Notes: generated by a model from the letters alone, not told the origin. Counted from the stretch's first letter, positions 43,289-53,127 are shown. The stretch: DNA of 64,000 nt from CADEFX01 sp963806735 (GCA_963806735.1 CAWEBE010000067.1:1-64000), one strand, 5' to 3'. Translations and numbers: made by a program.

Positions 43289-44563
43289 TCACCTTGGCTG
43301 CAGCATCAGCGCGAACGACGGGATGTAGGTCGTCAGGAAAAGGACTACCAACATGACGAGAATTTGTGGCCAGATCACACGCGAGATGCGGCTGAGGCTC
43401 AGACCCGAGATGGCCATGCCGATGAACAGGCAGTAGCCGATCGGCGGAGCGGCCATGCCGATCGAGACGTTCGTGACGATGATCGCGCCGAGGTGGATCG
43501 GATCGACGCCGAACCTGGTGCCTATGGCAATCAGCATCGGCCCCAGGATGATCATGATGGCGATCTCGTCCATGACGGCCGCGAGCAAAAAAAACGCGAT
43601 GTTCAATCCCGCCAGCGCTATCCACTTCTCCTGCACGTGGGTGGCCAGCCAGTTCGCCAAGCCAGTCGCCACGTGCTCCTGGGCGATCAAGACGCCGAAG
43701 GCGGTGGACACTGCGACGATGGCGGTGACGATAGCGCTGGTGCGCACGGCGCGCAGGGCGATTTGGGGCAGCGCCGCCAACCTCAGCCGGCGTTCGACGA
43801 GGACGCCGATGAGGATAGCGTACACGCAGGACATGCCTGCGGCCTCCGTGGGCGTAAAGACGCCGCCGTAAATGCCGCCAAGCACGACCACCGGCGACAG
43901 GAGAGCCCACTTGCCGTTGGCAAATGCCTGCCGCACCTCCGGCCATGGCGCTCTTGGCTGCTTGGGAACGCCGTGGCGCTTGGCGTGCACATAGCACACG
44001 ATGAGCAGCCCGAACGCGATGCTGAGGCCCGGAACGATACCGGACAGGAACAACCGGCCGATCGATTGCTCGGCGATCGTGCCCCATATGACGAAGGCGA
44101 TCGACGGCGGAATCAGGGGCCCCAGAACGCCGGCGCTCACGGCGATCGCGGCGGCAAAAGCCTTGTCGTAGCCGGCGCTGGCCATGGCTGGGATAAGAAT
44201 GGTTCCGATCGCCGCCGTGGTCGCCGGTGCGGAGCCTGATATGGAGGAAAATACCAGAGCGGCGAGAACGGCCACCATGGCAAGCCCGCCAGTGCGGTGG
44301 CGCACCAGCACCGATGCCATGTCGATAAGGCGTTGCGACATGCCGCCGGCGGTCATCAACTCTCCCGCCAGCATGAAAAGCGGGATCGCGAGCAAGCTGA
44401 ACGACTGAGAACCGGCAACGAGTTGCTGGGCGAGGAACGCAGGCTCGATGTCGGCGAGGACGAGCACGAGGGTGACGATGATGCCGATCGCGATGGCAAA
44501 GGGCACGCCGGCCATCACGGCCACAGCAAAGCCCACGGTCAGCAGCATCACGCTCGCGGTCAC
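43289..44563 (-). CDS. TRAP transporter large permease (DctM-like)
   Basis: Ion-driven translocation subunit, 424 residues, about 12 helices. The GTG start at 44563 overlaps the DctQ stop as GTGA; the longer upstream extension is out of family. Motifs: LAIPLFMLAGELMTAGGMSQ, SSISGSAPATTAAIGTILIP, and NVSIGMAAPPIGYCLFIGMA. Convergent with the LIV ATPase gene. Second TRAP system in the window. Confidence 0.92.
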   Translation of the reverse strand: MTASVMLLTVGFAVAVMAGVPFAIAIGIIVTLVLVLADIEPAFLAQQLVAGSQSFSLLAIPLFMLAGELMTAGGMSQRLIDMASVLVRHRTGGLAMVAVLAALVFSSISGSAPATTAAIGTILIPAMASAGYDKAFAAAIAVSAGVLGPLIPPSIAFVIWGTIAEQSIGRLFLSGIVPGLSIAFGLLIVCYVHAKRHGVPKQPRAPWPEVRQAFANGKWALLSPVVVLGGIYGGVFTPTEAAGMSCVYAILIGVLVERRLRLAALPQIALRAVRTSAIVTAIVAVSTAFGVLIAQEHVATGLANWLATHVQEKWIALAGLNIAFFLLAAVMDEIAIMIILGPMLIAIGTRFGVDPIHLGAIIVTNVSIGMAAPPIGYCLFIGMAISGLSLSRISRVIWPQILVMLVVLFLTTYIPSFALMLQPR

Positions 44564-45087
44564 GTCGCAAGCTCCGATGCGGGCGCAGGCTCTGGTGCGG
44601 CGATCACGCGCCAGACGGCGAATAGACAAATCAAACCGCCCGCCACGGGAGCAAGCACATGCAGGACCTCTATCGGATAGCCGATGGCGGCCGATACCGA
44701 TCCGCCGGTGACGTCGAGAAAGCGCAGACCGGACCATGCGAGATAGGCACCGAAGACCGCGGTCGCCATGTCGATCGCCGTCTCGGCCCAGCGGCGCAAG
44801 ACAGCCGGCAGCCAGTTGATGAAGATATCCAATCTGACGTGGTAGCCCTCGCGGACGCCAAGCGCGAACCCGCCCATGGTCGCCCATGAGAACATGAGCA
44901 GAGCCAACTCTTCAGACCAGGACGGTGCGTTGCCAAAGACGTAGCGCATCACGACTTGGATCGTGATGCACGCGAGCATGATGGCCATGGCGACCACGAG
45001 GCTCGCGCGCAACACGTAGGCTACGAGGGCAACCAGGCGCTCCAAACCGCGAACGGGGAGCGCCCGCATCGGCGAGGATGACGTCAC
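44560..45087 (-). CDS. TRAP transporter small permease (DctQ-like)
   Basis: Four-helix subunit of 175 residues: LVVAMAIMLACITIQVVMRY, APSWSEELALLMFSWATMGG and VREGYHVRLDIFINWLP match the family. Overlaps both neighbours by four bases (ATGA with the binding protein, GTGA with the large permease), so the three genes form one coupled unit. Substrate unknown. Confidence 0.9.
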   Translation of the reverse strand: MTSSSPMRALPVRGLERLVALVAYVLRASLVVAMAIMLACITIQVVMRYVFGNAPSWSEELALLMFSWATMGGFALGVREGYHVRLDIFINWLPAVLRRWAETAIDMATAVFGAYLAWSGLRFLDVTGGSVSAAIGYPIEVLHVLAPVAGGLICLFAVWRVIAAPEPAPASELAT

Positions 45088-46097
45088 CGTACCGATGCCA
45101 GCGTCTCGTTCACCAGATCAGCGCCGATCAAGTCCTTGAACTTGTCGTACACGGCTTGGACGGATGCGCGGAAAGGTTTGACATCGCTGATGCGATTGAC
45201 CTTCATGCCGGACTTCTCAAGCCGTGCAAGAATTTCGTTGGCCGTGGTGGTCGCGGCTTCGCGTTGCGCCTTGGCGGCCGGCGCGCTCACCTCGATGATC
45301 GCCTTCTTGATGTCATCCGGCATGCGATCGAAGGTGCGCTTCGACATGACCAGACCGATCGCGGAATACGTATGATTGGTGATCGAAAGATACTTTGTGA
45401 CCTCGAAGTACTTAGCCTGGTCGATGATGGCGAGCGGGATCTCCAGACCATCGATCGCACCTTGCTGAACTGCCGTGAACACCTCGCCCCAGGCCATCGG
45501 CACCGCGTTCCCCCCCAATGACGAGAACATGGAGATGTAGACTGGGTTCTGCATCACACGGAACTTGACGCCGGAAACATCCTCCGGCTTATCCACAGGC
45601 CGCACGTTATTGATCATGTTGCGGAAACCGCCCTCCATCCAGGCCAGCAACTTGACGCCCTTCTTCTCCAGATTGGCGCCGAGCTTCTGGCCGATCGGGC
45701 CATCGAGATGGGCGCGGGCCTGCTCCTCGTTGGCAAACATGAAGGGCAGGTCGTTGAGCTGAAGTGTCGGCTCGATCTGCGCCAGCACGGCATTGGTGAT
45801 AATGCCCGCATCGACGGTGCCAAGGCGCATGCCTTCGACCAGGGGCTTTTCATCACCGAGCTGACGGTTGGGGTACAATTGGACATCGAGGCGGCCTCCG
45901 GTAGCGGCCTCGACGCGCTGCTTGAAGGCGCGGGCGCCAACTGCATAGGGGTCCTGCGGTCCATCCGTTGCCGACCAGCCGAACTTGATAACGATTTTGT
46001 CTTGTGCAACGGCCGGGGCCACCGCCACGAATACCGGGACTAGGCAACACGCGAGCGCAATAACCTGCCGCACTGCTCCCCTGACAAGCTTTTGCAC
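45084..46097 (-). CDS. TRAP transporter substrate-binding protein (DctP-like)
   Basis: Periplasmic binding protein, 337 residues. GTG start preceded by GAGGAGGAAG. Signal peptide ends AVAQ; mature part begins DKIVIKFGWSATDGPQDPYA. PVDKPEDVSGVKFRVMQNPV holds the carboxylate-contacting arginine, and GEVFTAVQQGAIDGLEIPLA is a DctP signature. Near an Asp/Glu racemase-like enzyme and CoA-transferase, consistent with a dicarboxylate or keto-acid substrate, but this is inference. Confidence 0.9.
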   Translation of the reverse strand: MQKLVRGAVRQVIALACCLVPVFVAVAPAVAQDKIVIKFGWSATDGPQDPYAVGARAFKQRVEAATGGRLDVQLYPNRQLGDEKPLVEGMRLGTVDAGIITNAVLAQIEPTLQLNDLPFMFANEEQARAHLDGPIGQKLGANLEKKGVKLLAWMEGGFRNMINNVRPVDKPEDVSGVKFRVMQNPVYISMFSSLGGNAVPMAWGEVFTAVQQGAIDGLEIPLAIIDQAKYFEVTKYLSITNHTYSAIGLVMSKRTFDRMPDDIKKAIIEVSAPAAKAQREAATTTANEILARLEKSGMKVNRISDVKPFRASVQAVYDKFKDLIGADLVNETLASVR

Positions 46098-46294
46098 TGC
46101 GCTTCCTCCTCGATGTTGCCCGCGCTTCGAGATCTTGCACGGACTGTTTGCTTACAGAAGCTTAGGAAGGTTTGAGTTAGCTGGCAACCGGCAGCGTTTC
46201 CAACAACCGTTCCAAGCGCTCGTGCCTTGTTGCCGCTACGCCCTAACAGCGACGCGGCGAAATACCCAGACGAACATGATGAGCGTGGGATCAA

Positions 46295-47035
46295 TCAATG
46301 GCGAGAGAGCAATTGACCGTATCCCGCGATTGGATCGCGGACAGTGGCCAGTCTCAGAGCGTGCCAAAGCGTAGCTTGCGTCGACGTGATGACCGGTTTG
46401 CCGAGCGCCTCTTCCAGGGCCGCGATCGCGGCATGCGAGTGGGTATTCAGGCAGGAGATGATGAGCGCATCTGACGCGCCACTCCAGCCCTTGCGCCCCA
46501 ACTGAAAAAGCTCGTCGGGCGTCGGCGCAGCGAGTTGGAAGCCATCGGCAATACCGAGGTGCGCGCCGCCCAGCACCTTCAGTCCCGCCGACTCGAAATA
46601 GGCGTGCTCGGCCTCGGCAACGGCGCTGGTGTAAGGCGAGACGAGCGACACTTTGCGCACGCCGAGAGCGTCGGCCGCCTGCAAAATCGCATGCGCCGCA
46701 GTCGTTGCCGCGACCTTGAACCTGGTCTCGATGTCCTCGCGCAGGTGCTGGTCGTACGCGACGCCCTGGACGATGCTGGAAGCCGTGCAGCCATAGGCGA
46801 TGACGTTGGGCCTGGCGCTCGCGACTTGTCGAATGCCGTCCATTCCCTCGGTGCGATCCATCTCGATGAGCGTCTCGCGCGACAGGAGATCCGGAATGAA
46901 CATGCGCGAGAAATGCACGTCGACGCCAGGTGGCGCTGTCCGCTGGGCCCAGGGCTCCATAACGGTATTGACGCTCGGCACGACGATGCCGATGCGCGCA
47001 CGGCAGGCCGCATCATTTTCACCCAAGACCGTCAT
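46295..47035 (-). CDS. Maleate isomerase / arylmalonate decarboxylase-type racemase family protein
   Basis: Asp/Glu/hydantoin racemase superfamily, 246 residues. Two catalytic cysteines are apparent: GCTASSIVQG (about residue 98) and SCLNTHSHAAI (about 202), with ARIGIVVPSVNTVMEPWAQR at the N-terminus, a pattern of maleate cis-trans isomerases. The ATG at 47035 has GGAG close by. Located beside a TRAP dicarboxylate-type transporter on the same strand, so isomerisation of an imported unsaturated diacid is a fair guess; other racemase activities are possible. Confidence 0.78.
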   Translation of the reverse strand: MTVLGENDAACRARIGIVVPSVNTVMEPWAQRTAPPGVDVHFSRMFIPDLLSRETLIEMDRTEGMDGIRQVASARPNVIAYGCTASSIVQGVAYDQHLREDIETRFKVAATTAAHAILQAADALGVRKVSLVSPYTSAVAEAEHAYFESAGLKVLGGAHLGIADGFQLAAPTPDELFQLGRKGWSGASDALIISCLNTHSHAAIAALEEALGKPVITSTQATLWHALRLATVRDPIAGYGQLLSRH

Positions 47036-47403
47036 GGCTCCAGCTACATCCCGAAGTTTGCGAATTGCCAGTAGGCTTACCACAGGCCGCCACGAACGCA
47101 GCCCAACCGTTAATCTCCGTTACTACGCGATTGCCCAACCTACTCGCACCGTCGACGTCCCTGCGACACGACCAAGAGAACATGCTTCGAACTCAAAGTC
47201 ACCTCGTAGGCCTGCGCCGACGGACCGAATTTGGGACCGAATTGCACGGCTCGTTTCAGTCATCCTCGCCATTGAGCGTGCGTGTTGGGGTAATGCGCAA
47301 ACTCCTTCTTGCCGTCAGCCCCGCGCTCCGCCTACCGTAGCGCTGATGTCCAACCAGAGATCTGCCGGTCTATCGGCTTCCATGGCTGCGCCTCGAGGAT
47401 TTA
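47036..47403. other. Intergenic region, no gene seen
   Basis: Divergent gap between the racemase-like gene and the thioesterase; probably contains promoters for both. No motif resolved. Confidence 0.5.
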
Positions 47404-47868
47404 TTGACCGGCACTGACACAAGCTCCGCATCACATCCCTCCACGGCGGAAGGGCGAGCCGCGCACTTCCGGCACAAGACGCCGATGAGCGTCCGCATCG
47501 GGCATATCGACGTGTTCGGACATCTCAACAACGTCGCTGTGTTCCGACTGCTCGAGCAATCGCGCATCGAGTATTCCATCGATGTCGGGCTGGTTGGGTG
47601 GAACGAGCTGGGTCTGATCCTGGCCCGCGTCGATTGTAGCTTTCGGGCTCAAGGCTTCTATCAGGATTTGCTCGTGTGTGGTTGCAAGACGGTGCACATC
47701 GGCCGCAAATCATTCGCGTTGCGTCAGGAAATATGGCGCGCGGACGGCACGTTGATCGCCGATGCCGATACTGTGCTGGTTGCCTTGGGGCCAGACAAGG
47801 TAACGCCGGCGGAGGTATCCAAGGAGTGGCGCAAGAAATTGTCCGACTGGGAAGGAGCTGCGTTATAG
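47404..47868 (+). CDS. Hot-dog-fold acyl-CoA thioesterase (4HBT-like)
   Basis: Cytoplasmic thioesterase of 154 residues, single hot-dog domain. MSVRIGHIDVFGHLNNVAVF carries the catalytic aspartate and the D-x-x-GH-x-NN motif. TTG at 47404 with GAGGA upstream is the likely start; an ATG at 47485 would trim the first 27 residues and still keep the domain. It lies 81 bases before a CoA-transferase and may remove CoA from an intermediate in the same pathway. Confidence 0.8.
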   Translation: MTGTDTSSASHPSTAEGRAAHFRHKTPMSVRIGHIDVFGHLNNVAVFRLLEQSRIEYSIDVGLVGWNELGLILARVDCSFRAQGFYQDLLVCGCKTVHIGRKSFALRQEIWRADGTLIADADTVLVALGPDKVTPAEVSKEWRKKLSDWEGAAL

Positions 47869-47949
47869 ATTGCGCGCCGTGTTTTGTTGTCGTCACCGGC
47901 CACGACGGGTCCCAACCTCGCCCTTCATCCTGAGCTATCGGACAAGAGC

Positions 47950-49140
47950 ATGACTGCAAAAGCATCGCTGCCCCTAGCCCGCTTCCGGGTCCTGGACCTC
48001 ACGCAGGCACGTGCCGGTCCAACGGCCGTTCGCCAACTCGCAGATTGGGGGGCGGACGTGGTGATGATCGAGGCGCCGGATGCCATCAGCGGCGGGCGCG
48101 GCCTCGGCCAGCCGCGGCACGACTTCGATTTTCAGAACCTACATCGCAACAAGCGCAGTATGACCCTCAATCTGAAAGCCGAGGACGGAAAGAAGATCTT
48201 TCTCGATCTCGTGCGGCGAGCTGATGTCGTCGTGGAAAACTATCGGCCAGACGTGAAACATCGCCTGGGGATCGACTACGAGGCCTGCTCCAAGGTCAAC
48301 CCACGCATCGTCTATGGTTCCATCTCAGGCTTTGGTCAGACCGGTCCATATGCTAACCGCCCGGGCTTCGATCAGATTGCTCAAGGCATGGGCGGCCTGA
48401 TGTCCGTGACCGGGTTGCCGGGGCAAGGTCCAGTGCGTGTCGGCATTGCCATCGCCGATCTGACGTCCGGTTATCTTCTCGCCCAGGCGATCCTCGTGGC
48501 GTTGCTCGAGCGGGAGACCTCGGGTCAGGGGCAGTGGGTCCATTCCTCGCTGTTGGCCGCCCAGATTCAACTGCTGGATTTTCAAGCCTCAAAGTATCTG
48601 TTTACCGGCGAGGTCCCTCAATCGACCGGGAACGATCATCCGACGATTATGCCGCAAGGTCTCTATCCTACGTCGACCGACCCCATCAACATTGCATCTG
48701 GCGGCGAAAGCATGTGGGAGAAGTGCTGCGCGGTGCTGGAAGCACCCGAACTGCGCGGCGATCCCCGCTTTGCAACGGGAGAGGCGCGTGCCGTCAATCG
48801 CGCAGCACTCAACGATGCCATCGCCGCCAAGACGCGTCAGCACCCGGCCGAGCACTGGATTGCCGAGTTCAACGCGGCGGGCATTCCGTGCGGTCCGGTC
48901 CTGACGATCGACAAGGTCTTTGCGGACCCGCAGGTGCAGTGCCTCGACATGGCCGTACCGGTCAGGCATCCCACTTTAGGCGAGATCCGCCTCACAGGGC
49001 AGGCGGCCAAAATGGAGCGCACGCCGGCGAGCATACGAACAGCGACGCCGGAGCGTGGCGAGCATACCGAGGATGTGCTCACGGAGCTCGGCTACGACAC
49101 CGCGCTGATCCGAGATCTGCGCGTGCGGCAGGTCGTGTGA
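47950..49140 (+). CDS. Class III CoA-transferase (CaiB/BaiF family)
   Basis: Transfers CoA between carboxylates, 396 residues. FRVLDLTQARAGPTAVRQLA is the N-terminal motif, with VENYRPDVKHRLGIDYEACS around the catalytic region; the expected catalytic aspartate lies in VGIAIADLTSGYLLAQAIL. FGQTGPYANRPGFDQIAQGM is typical. Follows the thioesterase on the forward strand and faces the TctABC operon. Substrate is a free organic acid of unknown identity. Confidence 0.9.
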   Translation: MTAKASLPLARFRVLDLTQARAGPTAVRQLADWGADVVMIEAPDAISGGRGLGQPRHDFDFQNLHRNKRSMTLNLKAEDGKKIFLDLVRRADVVVENYRPDVKHRLGIDYEACSKVNPRIVYGSISGFGQTGPYANRPGFDQIAQGMGGLMSVTGLPGQGPVRVGIAIADLTSGYLLAQAILVALLERETSGQGQWVHSSLLAAQIQLLDFQASKYLFTGEVPQSTGNDHPTIMPQGLYPTSTDPINIASGGESMWEKCCAVLEAPELRGDPRFATGEARAVNRAALNDAIAAKTRQHPAEHWIAEFNAAGIPCGPVLTIDKVFADPQVQCLDMAVPVRHPTLGEIRLTGQAAKMERTPASIRTATPERGEHTEDVLTELGYDTALIRDLRVRQVV

Positions 49141-49168
49141 CTGCCAAATCGCCCATTCCGGTGCGCGA

Positions 49169-50665
49169 CTACTTCTCCAGTGTGCCTGTGATCTGTCGGA
49201 TCTGCGGAATGAGCTGCAGAACGAGCGCGATTGAGGCGCAGGCGACCAGGAATGCAGCCAGGGGTTGCGTCACGAAGATCGAGAAGCTTCCGCCTGACAG
49301 GATGAGTGACTGCCGGAATGCGTTCTCGAAGATGGGCGCGATCACCATCGCCAGGACCATCGGCGCAAACTCGTAATCCGTCTTCTTCATCACATACCCG
49401 ATGAGGCCGAACATGATCATGATCCAGACCTCGGCAATGCTCGTGTTGACAATGTACACGCCGATCAGGCCGAACAGCAGCACGCCGGGAAACAGCATGG
49501 AATAGGGGATGCGAAGAATTTGTACCCACAGGCCGATCAAAGGCAGATTGAGAACAAGCAGCATGACGTTGCCCACGTACATGCTGGCGACCGTTCCCCA
49601 GAAGAGATCGGGATGCGTGTTGATGAGGGTAGGGCTTGGCTGCACGCCGAGGATCACAAACGCGCCGAGGAGCAAAGCGGTGGCCACGTTCGCCGGTATG
49701 CCCAGCGACAGCAACGGGATGAAGCCGCATTGAGCAGCGGCGTTGTTGGCCGACTCCGGACCGGCAACGCCCTCGATAGCACCATGCCCAAAGCGCTCCG
49801 GATTCTTGGCGACGCGCCGCTCGAGCGTATAGGACAGGAAACTCGCCAGCACGACACCGGCGCCGGGCAGTGTGCCGAGTAACGAGCCCAGTAGTGTGCC
49901 CCGCGTGATCGGGCCCGCCGAGCGGCGCCAATCGTCTCTAGTCGGCAGAATGTTGCGGATTCTTCCTGGCGCAACCGTGCGTGTCAGTCCCCGCTCGACG
50001 TTGATGAGGACTTCGGCCACGCCATAGAGCCCCATGATGACAGGGATGAGGCCAATGCCGTCGTACAGCACGGGGAGATCGAGCGCGAAGCGCGGCTGGC
50101 CGGTCACCAGATCCAGTCCGATCGTACCGAGGAACAAACCGGCCAGCGCCGAGATCAGGCCCTTGCGCATCGAACTGCCGGACAGGTTGATCAGAATGAC
50201 TAGGGCTAGGCACATCAGGGCGAAATATTCCGGCGGGCCGAAGCGCAGTGCGAAATCGGCGATCGGTCCGCCCGCGAGCGTCAACAGCAACAAGCCGAAG
50301 GTGCCGGCGATGAAGGAGCCGAATGCGGCGATGCCCAATGCCGGACCCGCGCGCCCCTGCAGCGCCATCTGGTGTCCGTCGATGCACGTGACAACGGAGG
50401 CGCCCTCGCCCGGTATGTTGACGAGAATGGAGGTGGTAGAGCCGCCGTACATCGAGCCGTAGTAGACGCCAGCCAGCATGATGATGGCGGAAACGGGCTC
50501 CAGATAGACGGCGACCGGAAGCAGCAGCACGATCGCCGACTGCGGACCCAGACCCGGAAGGACGCCCACCAGCGTGCCTCCGAACACGCCGAGAAAGCAG
50601 TACAGCAGGTTGTGCGGCTGCAGCGTTACGCTGAAGCCGTGCAGCAGATGGCCGAGCGTATCCAT
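49169..50665 (-). CDS. tctA: Tripartite tricarboxylate transporter permease (TctA)
   Basis: Large membrane subunit of 498 residues, about 11-12 helices. Hallmark GTLVGVLPGLGPQSAIVLLL and MYGGSTTSILVNIPGEGASV at the N-terminal repeat and GSLLGTLPGAGVVLASFLSY in the second half. Last gene of a coupled tctC-tctB-tctA unit; three bases separate it from tctB. Imports carboxylates using a cation gradient. Confidence 0.93.
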   Translation of the reverse strand: MDTLGHLLHGFSVTLQPHNLLYCFLGVFGGTLVGVLPGLGPQSAIVLLLPVAVYLEPVSAIIMLAGVYYGSMYGGSTTSILVNIPGEGASVVTCIDGHQMALQGRAGPALGIAAFGSFIAGTFGLLLLTLAGGPIADFALRFGPPEYFALMCLALVILINLSGSSMRKGLISALAGLFLGTIGLDLVTGQPRFALDLPVLYDGIGLIPVIMGLYGVAEVLINVERGLTRTVAPGRIRNILPTRDDWRRSAGPITRGTLLGSLLGTLPGAGVVLASFLSYTLERRVAKNPERFGHGAIEGVAGPESANNAAAQCGFIPLLSLGIPANVATALLLGAFVILGVQPSPTLINTHPDLFWGTVASMYVGNVMLLVLNLPLIGLWVQILRIPYSMLFPGVLLFGLIGVYIVNTSIAEVWIMIMFGLIGYVMKKTDYEFAPMVLAMVIAPIFENAFRQSLILSGGSFSIFVTQPLAAFLVACASIALVLQLIPQIRQITGTLEK

Positions 50666-50668
50666 CCC

Positions 50669-51118
50669 CTAGAATCCGAGAGGTCCAATCGGCAGGTTGA
50701 TCTTCAGCAGCTTGGCAAAGATGAGATACGAGCCGAACGTGATGCCCGTACTCGCCGTGATTGCAACCAGCCAGCTGTTGCGTCCCAGAACTGCGAGCAG
50801 GCCGATCAAAAACAACAGCGTGCACAGCACGAAGCCGATGCGCTCCAAGGCTAGGGTATAGAAGATCAGGGCTGCGACCACGGCGATCACCGGTGAGGCA
50901 CGCTTGGCCTCCGTGGCCAATGCCGGGGCCTTTGCCACCCGGAGTGCCGTTGCCGTGACGCTAAGCGACAGCAACGCCATGCTGACGCCGATGACGAACG
51001 GGAAAAGTCCGGGGCCGGGACGGTTCAAGGCACCGAGGCCGAGATTGTAGGCTCCGGCAGCTATGGCGCTGCCGATGGCGACCCAAACCATCGCGGGAAG
51101 GAGCTGACCCCAGCTCAT
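50669..51118 (-). CDS. tctB: Tripartite tricarboxylate transporter small permease (TctB)
   Basis: Small membrane subunit of 149 residues, four helices: LGLGALNRPGPGLFPFVIGV is the TctB motif. The ATG overlaps the tctC stop as ATGA. The two C-terminal helices end LLKINLPIGPLGF. Part of the same transporter as its neighbours. Confidence 0.88.
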   Translation of the reverse strand: MSWGQLLPAMVWVAIGSAIAAGAYNLGLGALNRPGPGLFPFVIGVSMALLSLSVTATALRVAKAPALATEAKRASPVIAVVAALIFYTLALERIGFVLCTLLFLIGLLAVLGRNSWLVAITASTGITFGSYLIFAKLLKINLPIGPLGF

Positions 51119-52107
51119 CTGGCCGGTTTGTCTTTCTGCATTGCCTCGATAAGCGACGCCGTGACCTCCCGGTCGCGCTTCAACTCCGCCAGGACATCGG
51201 CCTCGGAGCCATAGTACAGCTCAAACCCATTCTTCCTTGCGTATTCGATCAGCGTGGGGGTCTCGATGGCCTTCTTGATTGCATCGTGCAGCTTGGCAAC
51301 GACCGCATCAGGTGTGCCCTTGGGCACAAAGAAGGTGTTGTAGACCGGCATGACACCCGGATCGAGGCCCTGTTCGGCGAAGGTTGGTACATCGGGCATG
51401 CTTTGCAGGCGGGCTGGATTGTGGATGGCGAGGATGGACAAACGCCCGGCTGCCGCATGCCCTGCGGTCGCCGTCACAGAGGCACCGAAGGCAACGTCGA
51501 TGTGCCCGCCGAGCAGAGCCGTGATCGCGTCGGCGGCGCCCTTGAAGGGAACCTCGATGACCTTGAGATCGTGCTTCTTGAGCAGCGAGTACGTCAGCAG
51601 GTGGAGCGGATGGCCAACGCCGATGGTGTGGCCCCAACGGACCTTGCCGGGGTTTGCCTTGATGTACTCGACGAGCTGCGCCATGGTTTTCCACGGTGCG
51701 TCAGGCCGCGACGGCATGCCGAAGACAAGGCTCATATAGCGCGCCACGGGACGAATCTGCTCGCTCGTATAGGGTGGTTTCAGAAAGTCCGAGTAGACTT
51801 CCGGAATAGCTTGCGGGGACTGGAACAGCCCCACGACGTAGCCGTCGGGCTTGGCCTGTGCGACATACGACCCGGCAATCGTCCCGCTGGCGCCCGCGCG
51901 GCTTTCCACCAGGACCGGCTGGCCGAGAATGGTTTGCATTTCCTGGGCTAGGCCGCGCATGGCGATATCGACCCCGCCGCCGGCCGGCAGTGGACAGACC
52001 AGCGTGACCGGACGATCGGGAAACTGGCCCTGTGCCCGCGTCGGAGCCGTAGCAGTCGACACGAGCGTGCCGGACAATAGTCCGAGCGCGATGAGCTTAC
52101 GCAGCAT
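51115..52107 (-). CDS. tctC: Tripartite tricarboxylate transporter binding protein (TctC/Bug)
   Basis: Periplasmic receptor, 330 residues, start at 52107 with AAGGGAGAAGGG upstream. Signal ends TRAQ; mature part begins FPDRPVTLVCPLPAGGGVDI, then SRAGASGTIAGSYVAQAKPD, both diagnostic. It is the only Bug protein in the window in a complete tctCBA operon. Ligand unknown, probably a carboxylate processed by the neighbouring CoA-transferase. Confidence 0.9.
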   Translation of the reverse strand: MLRKLIALGLLSGTLVSTATAPTRAQGQFPDRPVTLVCPLPAGGGVDIAMRGLAQEMQTILGQPVLVESRAGASGTIAGSYVAQAKPDGYVVGLFQSPQAIPEVYSDFLKPPYTSEQIRPVARYMSLVFGMPSRPDAPWKTMAQLVEYIKANPGKVRWGHTIGVGHPLHLLTYSLLKKHDLKVIEVPFKGAADAITALLGGHIDVAFGASVTATAGHAAAGRLSILAIHNPARLQSMPDVPTFAEQGLDPGVMPVYNTFFVPKGTPDAVVAKLHDAIKKAIETPTLIEYARKNGFELYYGSEADVLAELKRDREVTASLIEAMQKDKPAR

Positions 52108-52284
52108 CCCTTCTCCCTTCGTGTGGCGCACGCCAACCCCGCCGCCCTGCGCGGCAGTGTTGGCGGATTCCACAGCCTAGACCAAAAAACATGCTGACCG
52201 CCATTGGCGCCGAACCGGCGAGCTCGGGCCGATCAGCTTTCGGCAGATTTTGCGAGCAGTCGGCGATCAGGCGAGGCGCATGAG

Positions 52285-53127
52285 CTAACCTTTCTTCGGC
52301 GACCAGCCATAGGCCTTGGCGCACGCGCCACCCATCAGCATCGCCCGCTCACTGTCGCTCAGCCGGTCGGTCTCAAGGAAGGGCACGACGCCCTGCTCGT
52401 AGTTGACGACTGCGAAAGCGCGAGTCCAATCCGTGCCCCACAGGCAACGGTCGAAACCCCAGGCGTCGAACACACGGGCGAGTGGGTCCCAGATGTCCGG
52501 GAAAGGATACGGCTCGCGGGACAGCGTGCAGGCGCCGCTCACCTTGATCACCGCGTTCTTGCGCCTGGCGAGGTCCAGCACCTTCGGCAGGTCGGCCCAA
52601 GGCTGCGGCGGGGCGGGCGGCTCGTGCGGCTGCATGATGCCCAAGTGGTCGATGATGAATCGCGTATCGGGGTGGCGATCGATCAGCGCCGCGCCGACGT
52701 CCAGGTTGCCCCAGCACAGGATGTTGACCGGAAAATCGTGCTTGACGGCCGCGCGCATGACGCGGTCGAGACCCGGGTCGTTCGCCTCCCGCGTCGACCC
52801 CTTCGGCATCATGATGCGGATGCCGACCGTCCCCGGCGTCTTCTTCCAGTCGGCGATGACATCGGCCACCGCCGGATCGTCAGGGTTGACCGGCTTGACG
52901 ATGGCGAGCCGGCCCGGATGCGCTCGCGCCACCTCCACCGCGTAGCTAGCGTCGTACTGGTACATGGAAAAGGCGGAGATGAAGATCGCGCCGTCGACGC
53001 CGACCTTGTCCATCGCCGCCACCATCTCGTCGCCCGTCACGTGGGCGGGCCAGTTCGGCACGTTGTGCCAGGGTCGCTTCGGCGTGTTCGCCTCGTAGGC
53101 GTGGACCTGGGAATCGATGATGGGCAT
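52285..53127 (-). CDS. Amidohydrolase family protein (TIM-barrel)
   Basis: Predicted metal-dependent hydrolase or decarboxylase, 280 residues. MPIIDSQVHAYE is the first metal motif (with DxQVH rather than DxHxH), RFIIDHLGIMQPHEP the central histidine and CLWGTDWTRAF the C-terminal aspartate, matching the ACMSD/amidohydrolase_2 group with one altered metal residue. GAGG precedes the ATG. Adjacent to tctC on the same strand, so probably degrades the transported acid or a lactone of it. Confidence 0.85.
   Translation of the reverse strand: MPIIDSQVHAYEANTPKRPWHNVPNWPAHVTGDEMVAAMDKVGVDGAIFISAFSMYQYDASYAVEVARAHPGRLAIVKPVNPDDPAVADVIADWKKTPGTVGIRIMMPKGSTREANDPGLDRVMRAAVKHDFPVNILCWGNLDVGAALIDRHPDTRFIIDHLGIMQPHEPPAPPQPWADLPKVLDLARRKNAVIKVSGACTLSREPYPFPDIWDPLARVFDAWGFDRCLWGTDWTRAFAVVNYEQGVVPFLETDRLSDSERAMLMGGACAKAYGWSPKKG

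Noticed and set aside
43118..44239. Forward frame of about 370 codons
   Set aside because: Antisense of a TRAP large permease; its composition (Arg, His, Gly, Asp rich) is typical of a shadow frame.
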